Numbered from the stretch's first letter, positions 34,374 to 46,720 are shown. The stretch: DNA of 64,000 nt from Poecilobothrus nobilitatus (GCA_947095535.1 OX352772.1:115676031-115740030), one strand, 5' to 3'. Notes: a model not told the origin generated them from the letters alone. Program-made: numbers and translations.

Positions 34374-34890
34374 TGTTCAATCCTCGATTGGAGTTGGCTT
34401 ATTTCTCATCCTAGTTTTTTAACCTACAAACAAAACAAAAGAAAAACAACCACAAAGCCTCACATTTTTTTTACAAATCAACATTTATACTTATCTGATG
34501 TTCTTCTGTGGATCCGGTGCACCCAATCATCCGTCCAGTCATCCCTATTTGCAGCACATAATTTGTTTTTGTAAAAAAATGTTCTTTGTACTTACCAATT
34601 GTTTGTTTATCTTTAAATTTAAAATTTAAAATGAATACTATCGCTTGTCAGTCAAATTACATAGAAATTGTCAAAATATAATTGTTTTAATTTTGTAACA
34701 CAAGATGTCAGCCCCATTGACTAAGTGAAAAGAAAAAAAAGATAAATTAAACTAAAATTCTTAGTGAAAAAAAAATTATACAATAGAAAAAAAATTATTC
34801 TGTACTTTCAGGTTTTTTATATACTTTATTTTTTTTCTTCACTTTATTATGTACAATAGAAAAAAAATTATTCTGTACTTTCGGGAAACA
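34374..34890 (+). repeat. 5' LTR of the BEL element
   Basis: Aligns with 40577-41074 through the blocks GGATCCGGTGCACCC, TACTTACCAATTGTTTG and CTTCACTTTATTATG. It lacks about 45 bp present in the 3' LTR after GCAGCACAT and carries an extra duplication of an AATAGAAAAAAAATTATT word near its end. Its differences from the 3' LTR show an old insertion. Confidence 0.8.
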
Positions 34891-35332
34891 CACGCGGGTC
34901 CGGTATTACTATATCGATAGAAAGATAAGGATTCTATGTCAAGTAAGTCCGTTCCAATTTGAATACATTATATTAGCAATTTAGTTTTACATATATTAAA
35001 TTATAAATTTAATTGTACGTAGAAAGAAATGTAGAAATTTAATTTTTCATACATTAAATTGGAAACCATATTTTTCACACATTCAATTAAAAATCTATTG
35101 TACACACATTAAATTACAAATTTTGTTTCACACATTGAATTAGAAATTTAATTGTACACAAAAATAAAGTTAGAAAGTCAATTTTTCATACATTCAATTA
35201 AAAATTTATTTTATACAAACATTAAATTGGGAACTTAATTGTACCACACACATCAAAAGAGAAATAAGGGAATTTAAGACATATTTTTTTTTTTTGATTT
35301 ACACAAAAATTTACATTAAAAAAATTAGTTAT

Positions 35333-36460
35333 ATGAGCAAGCGAAACAAAAATCAGAAAATCTTCAATTCTAAGATGGATAAAGTCATGAAACTCCAGAT
35401 GTCACAAGCCCCCCAATTTCAATCTTTTGGGACTAGGTTTGAGGAAAATACTGCCCAGCCAAGAGGTAAATTCTTCTATCAACAGATAATCAAGGAAATA
35501 GAACAAATGTGGAGCAAGCTCACCAGTACCCACTTGGAAATATTGCAGTATTCACAATCCGAAACTGGAAAGCGATTACTACAAGATGAATACCTAAAGG
35601 AAGGCTAATATGGTACATTGACCGCCATATATTATCATATATATGAGCAGGCGTCAGAGAAAATGCATTCAGTTGGTAGCCCGCTTGTCGAGACTTCCAG
35701 TGAACAGAAACCGATGGTGCAGACCAATATTAACTTACCGAAAATAAATTTAGAAAAGTTCAACAGGAATTATTTAGACTGGCCTTCGGTCCATGACTTG
35801 TTTAAATCCCTAATTCACGACAAAGCCAGTCTGACAACAACAATTATATATCTGCTTGGAACACGTTAAGGGACCGATATGACAACAAGCGACTTTTGGT
35901 GAATAATCACTTAAAGAGATTATTTTGCCAGAAGGACATACAACATGAGAAAGCTCATGAGATACGAGGATTGCTGGATACAACAAACGATTGTTTACTA
36001 TCACTCCGGAATTTAGGAGTCGACGTAGAGAGCTGGGAGCCGATTATAACTTTCATAACCAAGCACAGTTGCCTTATGGCACCCATCAATTCTGGGAGCA
36101 AAATATGAGAAACGACAAGGAACACCCATCGTGACAAGTCTTGGAAACTTTTTTGCAAAATCGTTTTCGAGCTTTGGAAGCAGTGTCGGCAAGAGAACAA
36201 ATAATCACAACACAAACCAAGGTAAGTCCAAATGTTCGTGCATTCCACAATGTCAGCCGAGGAGCTTGTGCTACGTGTGGAAGTCAACATTAAATGGGAA
36301 AATGTCCAAGGTTTTTAAGTCTCAACGCTAGCGACAGGTTGGAAATGTCAAAAACCAAGTACGTGTGTATAAATTGTTTAGGTGTTGGACATTGATTTGC
36401 AAAATGTCCAAGAAAAGGAAGATGCATGATCTTCAAGAAGCCTCACTATACACTACTACA
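35333..36460 (+). pseudogene. BEL gag, broken
   Basis: The likely start is Met 35333 (MSKRNKNQK), 13 codons into the open frame. The first frame ends at 35608. The next (35618-35869) contains LPKINLEKFNRNYLDW and HDLFKSLIHDKASL, the typical capsid core of BEL Gag. The third (35896-36108) continues with an EIRGLLDTTNDCLLSLRNLG block. Near 36360-36430 a zinc knuckle is readable (C-I-N-C then C-P-R-K-G) but has a stop in its middle. At least four lesions. Confidence 0.8.
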
Positions 36461-36589
36461 TTTAACAAGAGATGCAACAAATCCAAATGTCCAACTGTCT
36501 GCTCAAGCGCCTTCATTCAGCCCGAATAGCGAAGTGCACTCTCACGTTCCTTAACACGGGAATGCAAAAACAACATTTTGATCAACAGC

Positions 36590-37150
36590 ATTGGTCAAAA
36601 TAATTGTACCTACAGGTCATGAAGTCATTGCGCATGCTCTCATCGACCCTGGGTCACAAGTTTCTTTTGTAACCGAAGAAATTGCACAACCACTTCATCT
36701 ATCCAAACAAGGTCGGTCGATCGTTCCAACTGGTTTCCTCCAACTCCAATGAAATTCATGAAGTTGGGGAAAACAAGTTGGAACGATCAATGGCACAAAC
36801 GAGGTTGACATTACAGTCAGTTGCAGGTACACATAAGACAACGGTCACGGCATTAATTGTACGAAAAGTAATAAACACGTTACCCGACAAGGAGATGGGA
36901 GATGGAACAACACGAGTTAAATGGCATATATGGAGAACTTGCAGATCCAGAATACTACAAACCGTCAAAAATTGATGTGTTGCTGGGAGATGATTGTTAC
37001 GCCCGTGTCACGCTCGAACGGCTACCACATAGATCAAATGGAAGTTTATTGGCACAAAAAACTATATTTGGGTGGATCCAATGTGGCAATGGCAGCACCG
37101 AACCGCAAGGTCGGTTCACAATTTTCATATCAACGCAATATTAGAAGATC
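36590..37150 (+). pseudogene. BEL protease region
   Basis: A frame at about 36600 reads HALIDPGSQVSFVTEEIA, the BEL aspartic protease active site, but with Pro in the second position (DPGS) where Ser or Thr is usual. Downstream, VDVLLGDDCYARV (about 36978) is the second conserved motif, in another frame. Cleavage of Gag-Pol would be its role. Confidence 0.75.
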
Positions 37151-38180
37151 AAATTAAAAAAATTTGGGAGATAGAATCGTTGCAAGATACATCAACTCTA
37201 CAAACAGAAGAAGATGTATGATGTATGGAAAAGATGTATCGGCAAATATGGATGAAAGATTCACATGCTGAATACCAACGCATTTTATGGCAAAACCACC
37301 AAAGTGACCCGGTCAAAGACTACAAATTACGAACGGTCACCTTTCGTACAAAAAGTGCACCCTACTTGGAAACTCGAACATTACAGTAACCAGCCAAGGA
37401 TGAATCAAACAACTAGCGGCTAAAGAAATTAAATCAGAAATGATCGAGTTAATGGATAGCGGAGGGTTTGCTTTACGAAATTGGAAGTCAAATACAAAGG
37501 AGCTCTCAAAAATTCCGAATATTGAATAAGTTGTGTGTTGCCATCTACAGAGAACGACAATGAGGTGAAAAATTTGGGAATAACCTGTAATCCTCATGAA
37601 GAAGAATTTTCCTATGCATTGAATTTGAGAGCAATCCAGCCGTCATATTCAATACAATTAATTCTTTCCGAAATTTCAAAGCTATATGATCCGTGGGGTT
37701 GGTTGACCCCGGTTGTCATAATCGGAAAAATAATAATGCAAAAGTTGGAGTTAGAAGGGCTCAATTGGGATGATCAGATTACCGATGAATTAAAACGAGA
37801 ATGGATAAATTATCACAACCACTTAACCGATTTTGCCAAAATACGGATGGATTCAATATTTTCTGAATAACTCAAGAAAGGAAATGCATGTTTTTGCCGA
37901 CGCATCAATGAAAGCATATGCTGCGGTGGTATACTTATGCACCGTCGATTCCAATGGCGTGCGAAGAGTAAGTTTAATCGCAGCAACTTAGCCAGCACCC
38001 TCATCCAACTAGTTAAAAAATCTTTAAAGTTGTCTGAAAAGGTGCACGTCTATGGCTGGAGGGATTCGGAAATAGTGTTGGCATGGCTTAAGGATCATTC
38101 GAGTAAATGGACAACATTCGTGGCAAACCTAGCGTCACGCATTCACGATATTCTAGGAAAAAACGCGATGTTCTAGGAAA
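37151..38180 (+). pseudogene. BEL RT with core deletion, and RNase H
   Basis: A short FRTKSAPYLETRTLQ trace (37340) is followed within 60 nt by the post-active-site block (ELMDSGGFALRKW-like), so the segment with the YVDD active site has been deleted. The frame 37535-37870 holds ILSEISKLYDPWGWLTP, the BEL RT-RNase H connector. At 37880-37935 comes the RNase H block FADASMKAYAAVVY with its Asp. At 38041-38160, DSEIVLAWLKDHSSKWTTF completes the domain after a shift. Confidence 0.78.
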
Positions 38181-38529
38181 GCCGATTGTGCAACCAGAGG
38201 ACTCATCCAGCTGAATCTGCGGTTCACTACCTATCGTGGAACGGTCCAGAATGGCTGTCAAAACCAAAAGAAATCTGGCCTACTCAGAAACAGACGACAA
38301 CAATTTTGGAAAAAAAAAAAAAGTTTGGTCTGCTATGCCGCAACCATAAAAGAAGAAGAAGCCTTCTAATTCAAATTCTACTCATTAAACCGTCTAATGC
38401 GAGTAATGGCGTATTGACGCCGTTTCATCACTAAGTTAAAGGGATATTTGCAAGCTGCCGAATTAAAGGAAGCCATGAAAGTGCTCATCAAGCCGAAGTT
38501 TCGCTGAAGAAGTTAAACTACGAAAAAAC

Positions 38530-39801
38530 TTGGATCAGTTTCCAACAAACATAATATTGTGAAACTAAACCCATTTATGGATCAAGTTGGTTTTTTAAGG
38601 TTGGGAGGATGTATACCTCATGCCACAAACCTCAAATACAACGAGAAGCATGCTCTATTACTGAAAGATGATGAGCACATTACAAAACTGCTAATTGACC
38701 AAGCCCACCATGACACATTGCACGGAGGCACACAATTAATGTTAACGCATCTAAGGAAGAATTACTGGATTATTAACGCAAAAAACGCAATTGGACATCG
38801 CATACACAAACGCATTATAAGTTTTAAACAAAAGGCTGAAACCTTAACAGTTGATGGAGAATTTGCCGGCTAAACGTGTCCACATATCGCGTCCATTTTC
38901 AAACTCAGGGCTGGACTATTGTGGCCTATTTGAAATAAAGTATTATAAATTTAGAGGATCCAGCAAGTATAAGGCGTACATTGCATTGTTCATATGCATG
39001 GCCACGAAAGCTATCACCTAGAATTGGTAAATGATTTATCTGTTGAAGGATTCATAGCAACGTTCTCTCGATTCTGTGACAGACGAGGGTTATGCACTAA
39101 CATATATTGTGACAATTGAACGAATTTTGTCGGCACAGAAAAAATTCTAAGCAAACAAACTAAAAAATGTGTACACGACTTGAATATCGAAATTGCAGAG
39201 CTAATATAAAACCACGGTGTCAAATTTCATTTTAATCCACCATCATCACCCCATTTCGGGGGATTATGGGAAGCTGGAGTCAAGTCCACCAAACATCACC
39301 TTACTCGAATTTTGCAAAATACGTTACTAGCTTTCGAAGAATTTAACACCGTAATATGTCAGATCGAAGCCTGCTTAATTTCACGACCACTAACAGAAAT
39401 CAGTTCCGCTCCTTTGGATTTGACACCATTAACGCCAGCACATTTCTTAATTGGCGATACAATGTTGGCATCGCCACAAGAAGAAGTAATTGATGTCAAC
39501 CCCACCAAGTTAAGTCGTTGGCACTAAATTAGTCAAAATTTTGCCGAAGATGGGCATCCGAATACCCGTCACGTCACGTTTACAACAACGACCTAAATGG
39601 ACCAGCAAAATAGAAAATCTAAAACCAGGACAACTGGTATTATTGAAAGAATATAATCCACCGCCGTGTTGATGGCTATTAGCCAGAATCACTGAAATTC
39701 ATCCTGGTTCAGATGGTCTAATCAGAGTCGTCACCATACGAACTAAACATAATATTCTAAAGCGACCAATTGCAAAAATTTGTCTATTACCGGATAATTA
39801 A
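38530..39801 (+). pseudogene. BEL integrase (unit A)
   Basis: The zinc domain appears at about 38690 (H-H-D-T-L-H-G-G). The core follows in shifting frames: GLDYCGLFEIKYY (38908), a CDN block (39110) and PSSPHFGGLWEAGVKS (39244), giving D, D and E. The C-terminus (LLTLQQ/LPDN-like) ends in TAA at 39799-39801. Stops sit after the second Asp and before NHGVKFHFN. From 38821 onward the same sequence recurs at 45426, 53837 and, truncated, 60211. Confidence 0.85.
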
Positions 39802-40027
39802 CAAAAGGGTTGAAAACAACACGCACCGATAAATATTTATTTATTTATTTATTTATATCAATATTACATACATAAATGTAATGCAATATTATTGAACCAT
39901 CGACTACCAAGGCCATTATAGGTTTTTATACTATTATTAAATTATATACCAATATTATTTATTTTGTTTATATGCATTATATACTATATATTTACATTAC
40001 ATTAGGTCATAAGGGGGGTATGTAAAG

Positions 40028-40120
40028 AAAAAAAACACTTACAACCTATGCAGGGATCGAATCCACACTCCTTCGGTTAATACGCTACACGCCTACCCAA
40101 TGGCTACCGAAGCCCCCACT
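40028..40120 (-). ncRNA. tRNA-like Pol III cassette (copy A)
   Basis: Read on the minus strand from about 40120: GGGGGCTTC, an A-box-like GGTAGCCATTGGGTAGG (40108-40092), a TTAACCGAAGG block, then a B-box-like GGATTCGATCCC (40064-40053), and a run of eight T residues (40035-40028) that would terminate Pol III. The 3' side does not pair with the 5' end, so it is not a real tRNA but a tRNA-derived, SINE-head-like unit of about 90 nt. It sits between the BEL pol gene and the 3' LTR. Confidence 0.5.
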
Positions 40121-40576
40121 GTTAAATAAAATTAAAGAAATCAATATTTATCTTAAACCGCTATTGCATACCCTTTACACATCAAGTAAAAAAAAATTTT
40201 TTTTTATTTTCGCCTTTTGCCTACATTATACATTTACACTATTATGATCCGAACAACATCAAAAATAGATAGAACCTGCACCTACTTATAAATTACGTCA
40301 TATGTTAATGTTAACTTACAATTTTTTCGTTTCATGTTCCGACATGCAAGCAACTATTCTTACACGGCCAACAGATTCATACGTCAAACATTTCCCCACG
40401 TTCGTTAGCCTGCACTCATCTGGTTCGATGGTCTTAACGGCGTTAACATAACCTAAAAGAATTTAATTCAATTTCATTAGTCAAATATCAAACAACAATT
40501 TTATTAAAAAAAATGGACAATGTTTATAGTTACTACTGTTCACATCCTTTTAGGATGATGTCAAGGCCGGGGAGTA

Positions 40577-41074
40577 TGTTCAATCCTCGATTGAAGTTGG
40601 CTTATTTCTCATCCTAGTTTTTCAACTTACAAATAAAACAAAAAAAAAAAAACCACAAAGCATAACATTTTTTTACAAATCAACATTTGTACTTATCTGA
40701 TGTTCTTCTGTGGATCCGGTGCACCCATCCGCCCAGTCATTCGTCTGCAGCACATCATGATTATCATCTAAAAATTAGAATATTAAATTATTAAATAATT
40801 TGTTTTAGTAAAAAAATGTCCTTTGTACTTACCAATTGTTTGTTTATCTTTAAATTTAAAATTTAAAATTAATACTGTTACTTACAGTCAAATTACAAAG
40901 AAATTGTCAAAATATAATTGTTTTCATTTTGTAACACAAAATGTCAGCTCCATTGACTAAAATTAATTTATTTCACAATAATTTTATATTTTTCTTATAT
41001 ATTCGATTTTAATTGTTTATATACATATGTTTTTTATATACTTTATTTTTTTCTTCACTTTATTATGTACTTTA
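40577..41074 (+). repeat. 3' LTR of the BEL element (unit A)
   Basis: Begins TGTTCAATCC right after the purine tract and is homologous to the 5' LTR as far as TTATTATGTACTTT. The end is set at the last shared base and may be off by tens of bases. Confidence 0.78.
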
Positions 41075-43279
41075 AATTCAAGGTTACTAAATTTGGGTTA
41101 AACGTTAGCCCGGAACCGTTTAACTCAATTTTATATAAACCCAAATTTTATGAATTTTTAATTACTCGTTAGCGCAGTTTGAACAAGTACAAAAATGGAG
41201 ATAATTAGAATTAGTTGGAAATAATTAGAATTGTAAATTAAAGTTGCTATAATTCATAATAGAGTTGATATAATAATTAATAATAAAGCTTTTTATAATA
41301 AAAATTAAAAAAATAAGTAATTGAATTTGAGTTATTTGAAAAAAAATTGATGTGTTATTTTTTTTACATTTAGAAAATATTTTTTTTTAAGCTTTGCGAA
41401 AAAACACATTCCATATTTTATTCTTTTACTTTAAAATATCTATTATTAATTCTGCAATGTAGCAAACAAACTACCGAACTTTTGTTTTCTTTTTTAAATA
41501 TTCATCGTACATTTTTTTTGTGTTGTTTATGTTTTACTTGAGTTTACATGTTAAAGAAAAAAGTGAATTTGAATAAAAGTATATACATAATATGCATGTG
41601 TGAATATTAGGTATGTGTGAATATTTTTTTTTTTCATCTTTGAAATTTTTATGATTTACAGATTAAATATTATGCTTAATGCTTGATTACATATATGTAT
41701 ACATGTATGCATTCCTATTTAAATTGAAATTATGCGTTTCATTTAAAACTAAAAAGTATGAAATAAAATAATCTAGAAGTTTTTTAAATAATTGGTACAT
41801 ATGCTTTTATGGAAATAAATTTAACCTCGTAAAAAGTAGAATATAAAATTGATGGTAGATCTTGAACCACTCAAGTTATTATAAGACAATAAAAGAAACT
41901 GGGAAAGCATTTTATTGTGGTTACTATTAACACCTTCTATTGAACTTACTCGTGATTAAAGGCGCCGTGGAATATTTTAAGATATTTTAGACACACTTCC
42001 CATTGAGCTAGAGACTTGAAACTTTAGAGGAAATTTAGATTCCAATACCTTCATAATTTTAAAATAATTACATATTTCAGAATAATTACAGAATAAAATA
42101 AACTTATATGGAATGGGTTTGTTTAAAATAGATTATACATACATAACTTCTACTTCACTGCTCCGATTTGTACTTTTAATATCTTGTTAGGTTGTGAATA
42201 AAAATTTTTAAATAAACCTACATATAATGTTAAACAAACATATTATGTACCGGCTAGGGGATATGAACTCAAACATAAAAGTTTCTTTTTAAAAAAAAAA
42301 AAAAATTATAGGTAGGTACCCTTTTTCTGAAAAATTTTGCAAGAAAAAACTTTCTTTTTTTTTATTCATACATACATTATGTACATATATTACAATTATT
42401 TTGTCTAAGCATATTTTAAACAAATTTTAAAATCCACACGAAAAAAAAAAAATTCATACTTATATTCATTAATTCATAGTAGTATAGCTATGCCGGTTTG
42501 ACTCCAGGAAGTGACGTCATGACCATGTAGTATAATTAAAATAGAAAAAACGTTAGGGTATGGACGTTAAACGTTAGGTAAAGCAATATCTGAATTTAAT
42601 TTATTTACAGTAATGTGCATTAAGTGGTTAACCTTAAAATTAGTACTATTGCAATTATTTGTGTGTGCAATATAGAAATATAATGAAGCTTGGAAAAATT
42701 CTATTGTTTAAATAAATATGATGCATTATAAATTAAGTTCATATGGTTATTAAGCATAATAACAACGCCATGTGTAATATAACCTCATATGATATTTTTG
42801 AAGGTTAACAAGTTAATGCCGAATAAATTTCATAATTTAAAAACAAGTTACTATACAAAATGTTAAAGAAATATGTATGTGAATTTATTAAAAGCAATAT
42901 TCATTTCATTTAACATTAATGTCCATTAGGTGGTTAACCTTGAAATTGGTATTATTGCAAGTTAGATATGTGTACAATATAAATGGGATGAGGTTCATAA
43001 ACAACGAGCCATTTGTTATTAAATAGTATATTGTTTTAATAAAATGTGCTCAGAATAATTTATTTTATTATACGATCATATATTAAATAGTAATGACTCA
43101 CAGATTAAATATCTTGAAGTTTCAAATAAAAAATCATTGCTTATAATTACTAGTAACTATTGAAAGTTATACTGAGACCCTTCTAAGAAAACTTTAAGAA
43201 ATCTTATTCAAGATGATAAGTCACTGTAACGAAATGGAGGAAAACATTAAAAATTGTGAAGAAGATATTAAAAATTGGG
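41075..43279. other. AT-rich flank without a gene
   Basis: 41075-41700 is shared with units B and D (47675-48300 and 61694-62345). At 41690-41712 it reads GATTACATATATGTATAC, the uninterrupted version of the site that holds an errantivirus LTR in B-D. 41713-43279 occurs only here. Two diverged copies of a segment of about 95 bp, marked by AGTGGTTAACCTTAAAATT and its variant, lie at about 42580 and 42890. Confidence 0.6.
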
Positions 43280-45425
43280 AAAAAATCTTATCATCTGCCA
43301 AGAAAATAGAGACAAAATTTCATTTAACTTGATAATTTTACTGAAATTTATTTTAATGCTGCTATGATTAAAATAAATGCATTTTTTTGTGGTGAATTCA
43401 AAATGCATAAAGATGAGGAAGAAAGAAATGAATTGAAACATTTAAGTACAAAATGTTGCAGTATATAAAGGAGATCAAATAGAAGCTATAGAAGAACCGC
43501 TGTTAAGAAAATTAGAAGAATTTCCATAAAGAAATAGCGGTTGGGCTTTATCAGTTATTATAAATTTAACTATAAATATAAATTAATTATCACCATTTGT
43601 TGGATCATCTTACATTAAAATACCTGTAAGGAATGCAGCTTGCATTAATGTGCGAAATAATGATGAGGCATGCTTTGCATGGACACAACACATTATATCC
43701 TACCAAAAATCATCCCGAACTGGCTTCAAGCTATCCAAATTATAAAGACGTTCTGGACATCGATGGAATTAGCTTTCCTATGGAGTTAAAAAACATTAGA
43801 CTATTTGAAAAAAATAATAATATTTCAATTAATGTATTTGTTTATCATCGTGAAACGCCGAAAAGTAAATTGAAAGTTGTACCATTAAAATTGTCAAAAT
43901 CAGTGGAAAAAGGTTAATATTAGAATTTTATTTTTGGTTCCTTTTTATCTAATTTCATGCTTAACATTTTTTTATTTCAGATAAGCTACATGTGAATTTA
44001 TTGACGTTGGAAGAACAGGATTCTGATAGAAGTAATGAGCATATTAATCGATATTATATTTGGATTAAAAATCCCTCAGGGCTTCTGAGATCACAGTGCA
44101 ATTCTACTGAACATGAAATTTGTTTTTGTGATAGATCTCTTCATTACTTTTATGATACAGAAAAACTGGAAGTTCATAAAGAAAATTGCTTGAGTCAATA
44201 TGAGTGTAGCATAAGATTACCTAATATAGAAAATAAGACTCTTAGTTTTCAGAATTATAGAAATAAGATAATGACTCCGTTTGTAATATATGCTGACTTA
44301 GAATGCATTTTAACAGAAATAGATGGGGGAAAAAAGTATCAAGAGCATATTCCTTGCTCAATCCGATATTATTTAACAAGTTCGTTTAAGTTGAGTTACA
44401 CAAAATATGCGTTTTATCGGGGTGAGGATTTTATTGAATGGTTTATGAACCAACTACAACAGCAAGCAATTAAACTCATGTGTTACTGCTATAGTTCCAA
44501 TAGAAAGGTTTTCCAATGAAAATGAGCCAAATTTTATCTTAGCCGATAAATGTCACATATGTGAAAATTTTTTTACGTCAGATGAAATTAAGGTTCATGC
44601 AGGTTGTAATAACCGTAGTTCTTATTATGCACATTTTTTGATTAAAAACATACAAAAAATTGGTGAGGGTAACATAAATATACTTCCAATAAATCAGGAT
44701 AAATATATATCCTTTACAAAATCCATTAAAAGAGTATATCCTTATACAAGAGAGTTGCACGATTTGGATGCCGGTATACCGTTTTGCACTGAAACTATAT
44801 GACATCCGCTTCAAAACAAAAAAAATTACTTGCAACTCTTAACAATAAAGAAGAATATGTCATTCATTATAGAAATTTAAAACAAGCTTTAAAACATGGC
44901 TTAAAACAGGATTTTTGAATTTGATCAATCTGCATGGTTAAAAGCTTATTTTGACTTAAACATAAGACTAAGAGCACAAGCTACCAATAAAATTGATATT
45001 GAACGTTTTAAACTTAAGAATAATGCTCTTAAGAAAATATAACACGTAAGGAAATATTGTAATGTAAAACTAGTTTCAAATTGGGAAGGACGGTATGGCG
45101 CCAAATCATTAATTTATTCGCCTTTTTCAAAAATAGTACAGTTTTTAATGAGAATTTAGTAGCTATTGAATTATTTAAATCTGATATCCTAAGCCTATTT
45201 ATGTTCGTTTCTGTGTTCTGGAAATTTCGAAAACGCTAATATATGAATATCATTTCGGTTACATGAAACCAAAATTTGGCGAAGATTGTACTGTATGTAC
45301 TGTACTGTAATTTCTAATTTCAATATTTACCAGACAATGAAAGCAGATTGTAAAACCATACTAGTGATTATCCTTTGAATAATATTTGGGGAATACCAAG
45401 AGTGCAAGAGTGCAATGCATTATTT
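43280..45425 (+). pseudogene. Polinton/Maverick-type DNA polymerase B, degenerate
   Basis: The block order matches the protein-primed PolB genes common as repeats in insects: KINAFFCGEF (43372), a SGWALSVIINL block, ACINVRNNDEACF, then after a shift near 43685 a LYPTKNHP and ISFPMELKNI stretch, an intron (43913-43980), a YYIWIKN block, a finger-like FCDRSLHYF, and VIYADLECIL (about 44285), whose Asp and Glu are the 3'-5' exonuclease motif. After another shift near 44475 come FDQSAWLKAYFDLN and NWEGRYGAK (45080). The YTDTDS catalytic region near 45290 is unreadable. It ends abruptly at the tandem joint. Confidence 0.82.
43913..43980 (+). other. 68-bp spliceosomal-type intron in the PolB pseudogene
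   Basis: The frame from 43633 meets a stop just after GAAAAAG/GTTAAT at 43912/43913. A pyrimidine-rich tract ending TTTTTTATTTCAG closes at 43980. Joining 43912 to 43981 (phase 1) restores the frame and creates a continuous KDKLHVNLLTL block that fits the family. Length and signals are normal for a fly short intron. Splicing is inferred, not shown. Confidence 0.7.
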
Positions 45426-46401
45426 GTTTTAAACAAAAGGCTGAAACCTTAACAGTTGATGGAGAATTTGCAGGCTAAACGTGTTCAGATATCGCGTCCA
45501 TTTTCAAACTCAGGGCTGGACTATTGTGGACTATTTGAAATAAAGTATCATAAATTTAGAGGATCCAGCAAGTATAAGGCGTACATTGCATTGTTCGTAT
45601 GCATGGACACGAAAGCTATCACCTAGAATTGGTAAGTGATTTATCTGTTGAAGGATTCATAGCAGCGTTCTGTCGATTCTGTGCCAGACGAGGGTTATGC
45701 ACTAACATATATTGTGACAATTGAACGAATTTTGTCGGCACAGAAAAAATTCTAAGCAAACAAACTAAAAAATGTGTACACAACTTGAATATCGAAATTG
45801 CAGAGGTAATAAAAAATCACGGTGTCAAATTCCATTTCAATCCACCATCATCACCCCATTTCGGGGGATTATGGGAAGCTGGAGTCAAGTCCACCAAACA
45901 TCACCTTACTCGAATTTTGCAAAATACGTTACTAACTTTCGAAGAATTTAACACCGTAATATGTCAGATCGAAGCCTGCTTAAATTCACGACCACTAACT
46001 GAAATCAGTTCCGATCCTTTGGATTTAACACCATTAACGCCAGCACATTTCTTAATTGGCGATACAATGTTGGCATCGCCACAAGAAGAAGTAATTGATG
46101 TCAACCCCACCAAGTTAAGTCGTTGGCACTAAATTAGTCAAAATTTTGCCGAAGATGGGCATCCGAATACCCGTCACGTTTACAACAACGACCTAAATGG
46201 ACCAGCAAAATAGAAAATCTAAAACCAGGACAACTGGTATTATTGAAAGAATATAATCTACCGCCGTGTTGATGGCTATTAGCCAGAATCACCGAAATTC
46301 ATCCTGGTTCAGATAGTCTAGTCAGAGTCGTCACCATACGAACTAAACATAACATTCTAAAGCGACCAATTGCAAAAATTTGTCTATTACCGGATAATTA
46401 A
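45426..46401 (+). pseudogene. BEL integrase fragment (unit B)
   Basis: Starts inside the zinc-domain linker. It keeps GLDYCGLFEIKYH-like, CDN and PHFGGLWEAGVKS blocks. The 115-codon frame 45785-46132 is longer than its unit A counterpart because a stop present in A (before NHGVKFHFN) reads as a sense codon here. It ends in TAA at 46399-46401. Confidence 0.83.
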
Positions 46402-46627
46402 CAAAAGGGTTGAAAACAACACGCACCGATAAATATTTATTTATTTATTTATTTATATCAATATTACATACATAAATGTAATGCAATATTATTGAACCAT
46501 CAACTACCAAGGCCATTATAGGTTTTTATACTATTATTAAATTATATACTAATATTTTTTATTTTGCTTATATGCATTATATACTATATATTTACATTAC
46601 ATTAGGTTATAAGGGGGGTATGTAAAG

Positions 46628-46720
46628 AAAAAAAACACTTACAACCTGTGCAGGGATCGAATCCACACTCTTTCGGTTAATACGCTACACGCCTACCCAA
46701 TAGGCTACCGAAGCCCCCAC
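46628..46720 (-). ncRNA. tRNA-like Pol III cassette (copy B)
   Basis: Same as copy A at offset 6600, with an A-box-like GGTAGCCTATTGGGTAGG (one base longer, closer to a tRNA D-arm), B-box-like GGATTCGATCCC and T8. A and B boxes are both kept despite changes in the surrounding bases. Confidence 0.5.

Larger units (their letters stand above)
34374..41074 (+). mobile_element. BEL/Pao LTR retrotransposon, degenerate
   Basis: Two LTRs starting TGTTCAATCCTCGATTG (34374 and 40577) enclose gag, a DPGS protease, an RT with a deleted core, RNase H and a D,D,E integrase, in BEL/Pao order and with BEL/Pao motifs. A purine tract (AAGGCCGGGGAG) lies just before the 3' LTR. The primer-binding site and the exact LTR 3' ends were not resolved. 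Stops and shifts occur throughout. The 3' third of this element was later tandemly duplicated with its flank. Confidence 0.88.
38821..45425 (+). repeat. Composite tandem unit A
   Basis: This is the founder-like unit: BEL integrase end, Pol III cassette, BEL LTR, flank and the PolB pseudogene. Its end (PolB) is joined directly to another BEL integrase at 45425/45426, which defines a 6605-bp tandem unit. It lacks the errantivirus LTR and env found in B-D and keeps the empty site at about 41700. Confidence 0.85.

Noticed and set aside
40028..40120. True tRNA gene on the minus strand
   Set aside because: The 5' and 3' ends do not form an acceptor stem and the anticodon arm is poor; only A-box-like, B-box-like and T-run signals support it, so it is called tRNA-like.
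42512..42519. TGACGTCA, a perfect CRE-type site
   Set aside because: A single 8-mer in intergenic DNA without a promoter or gene next to it; chance is enough.
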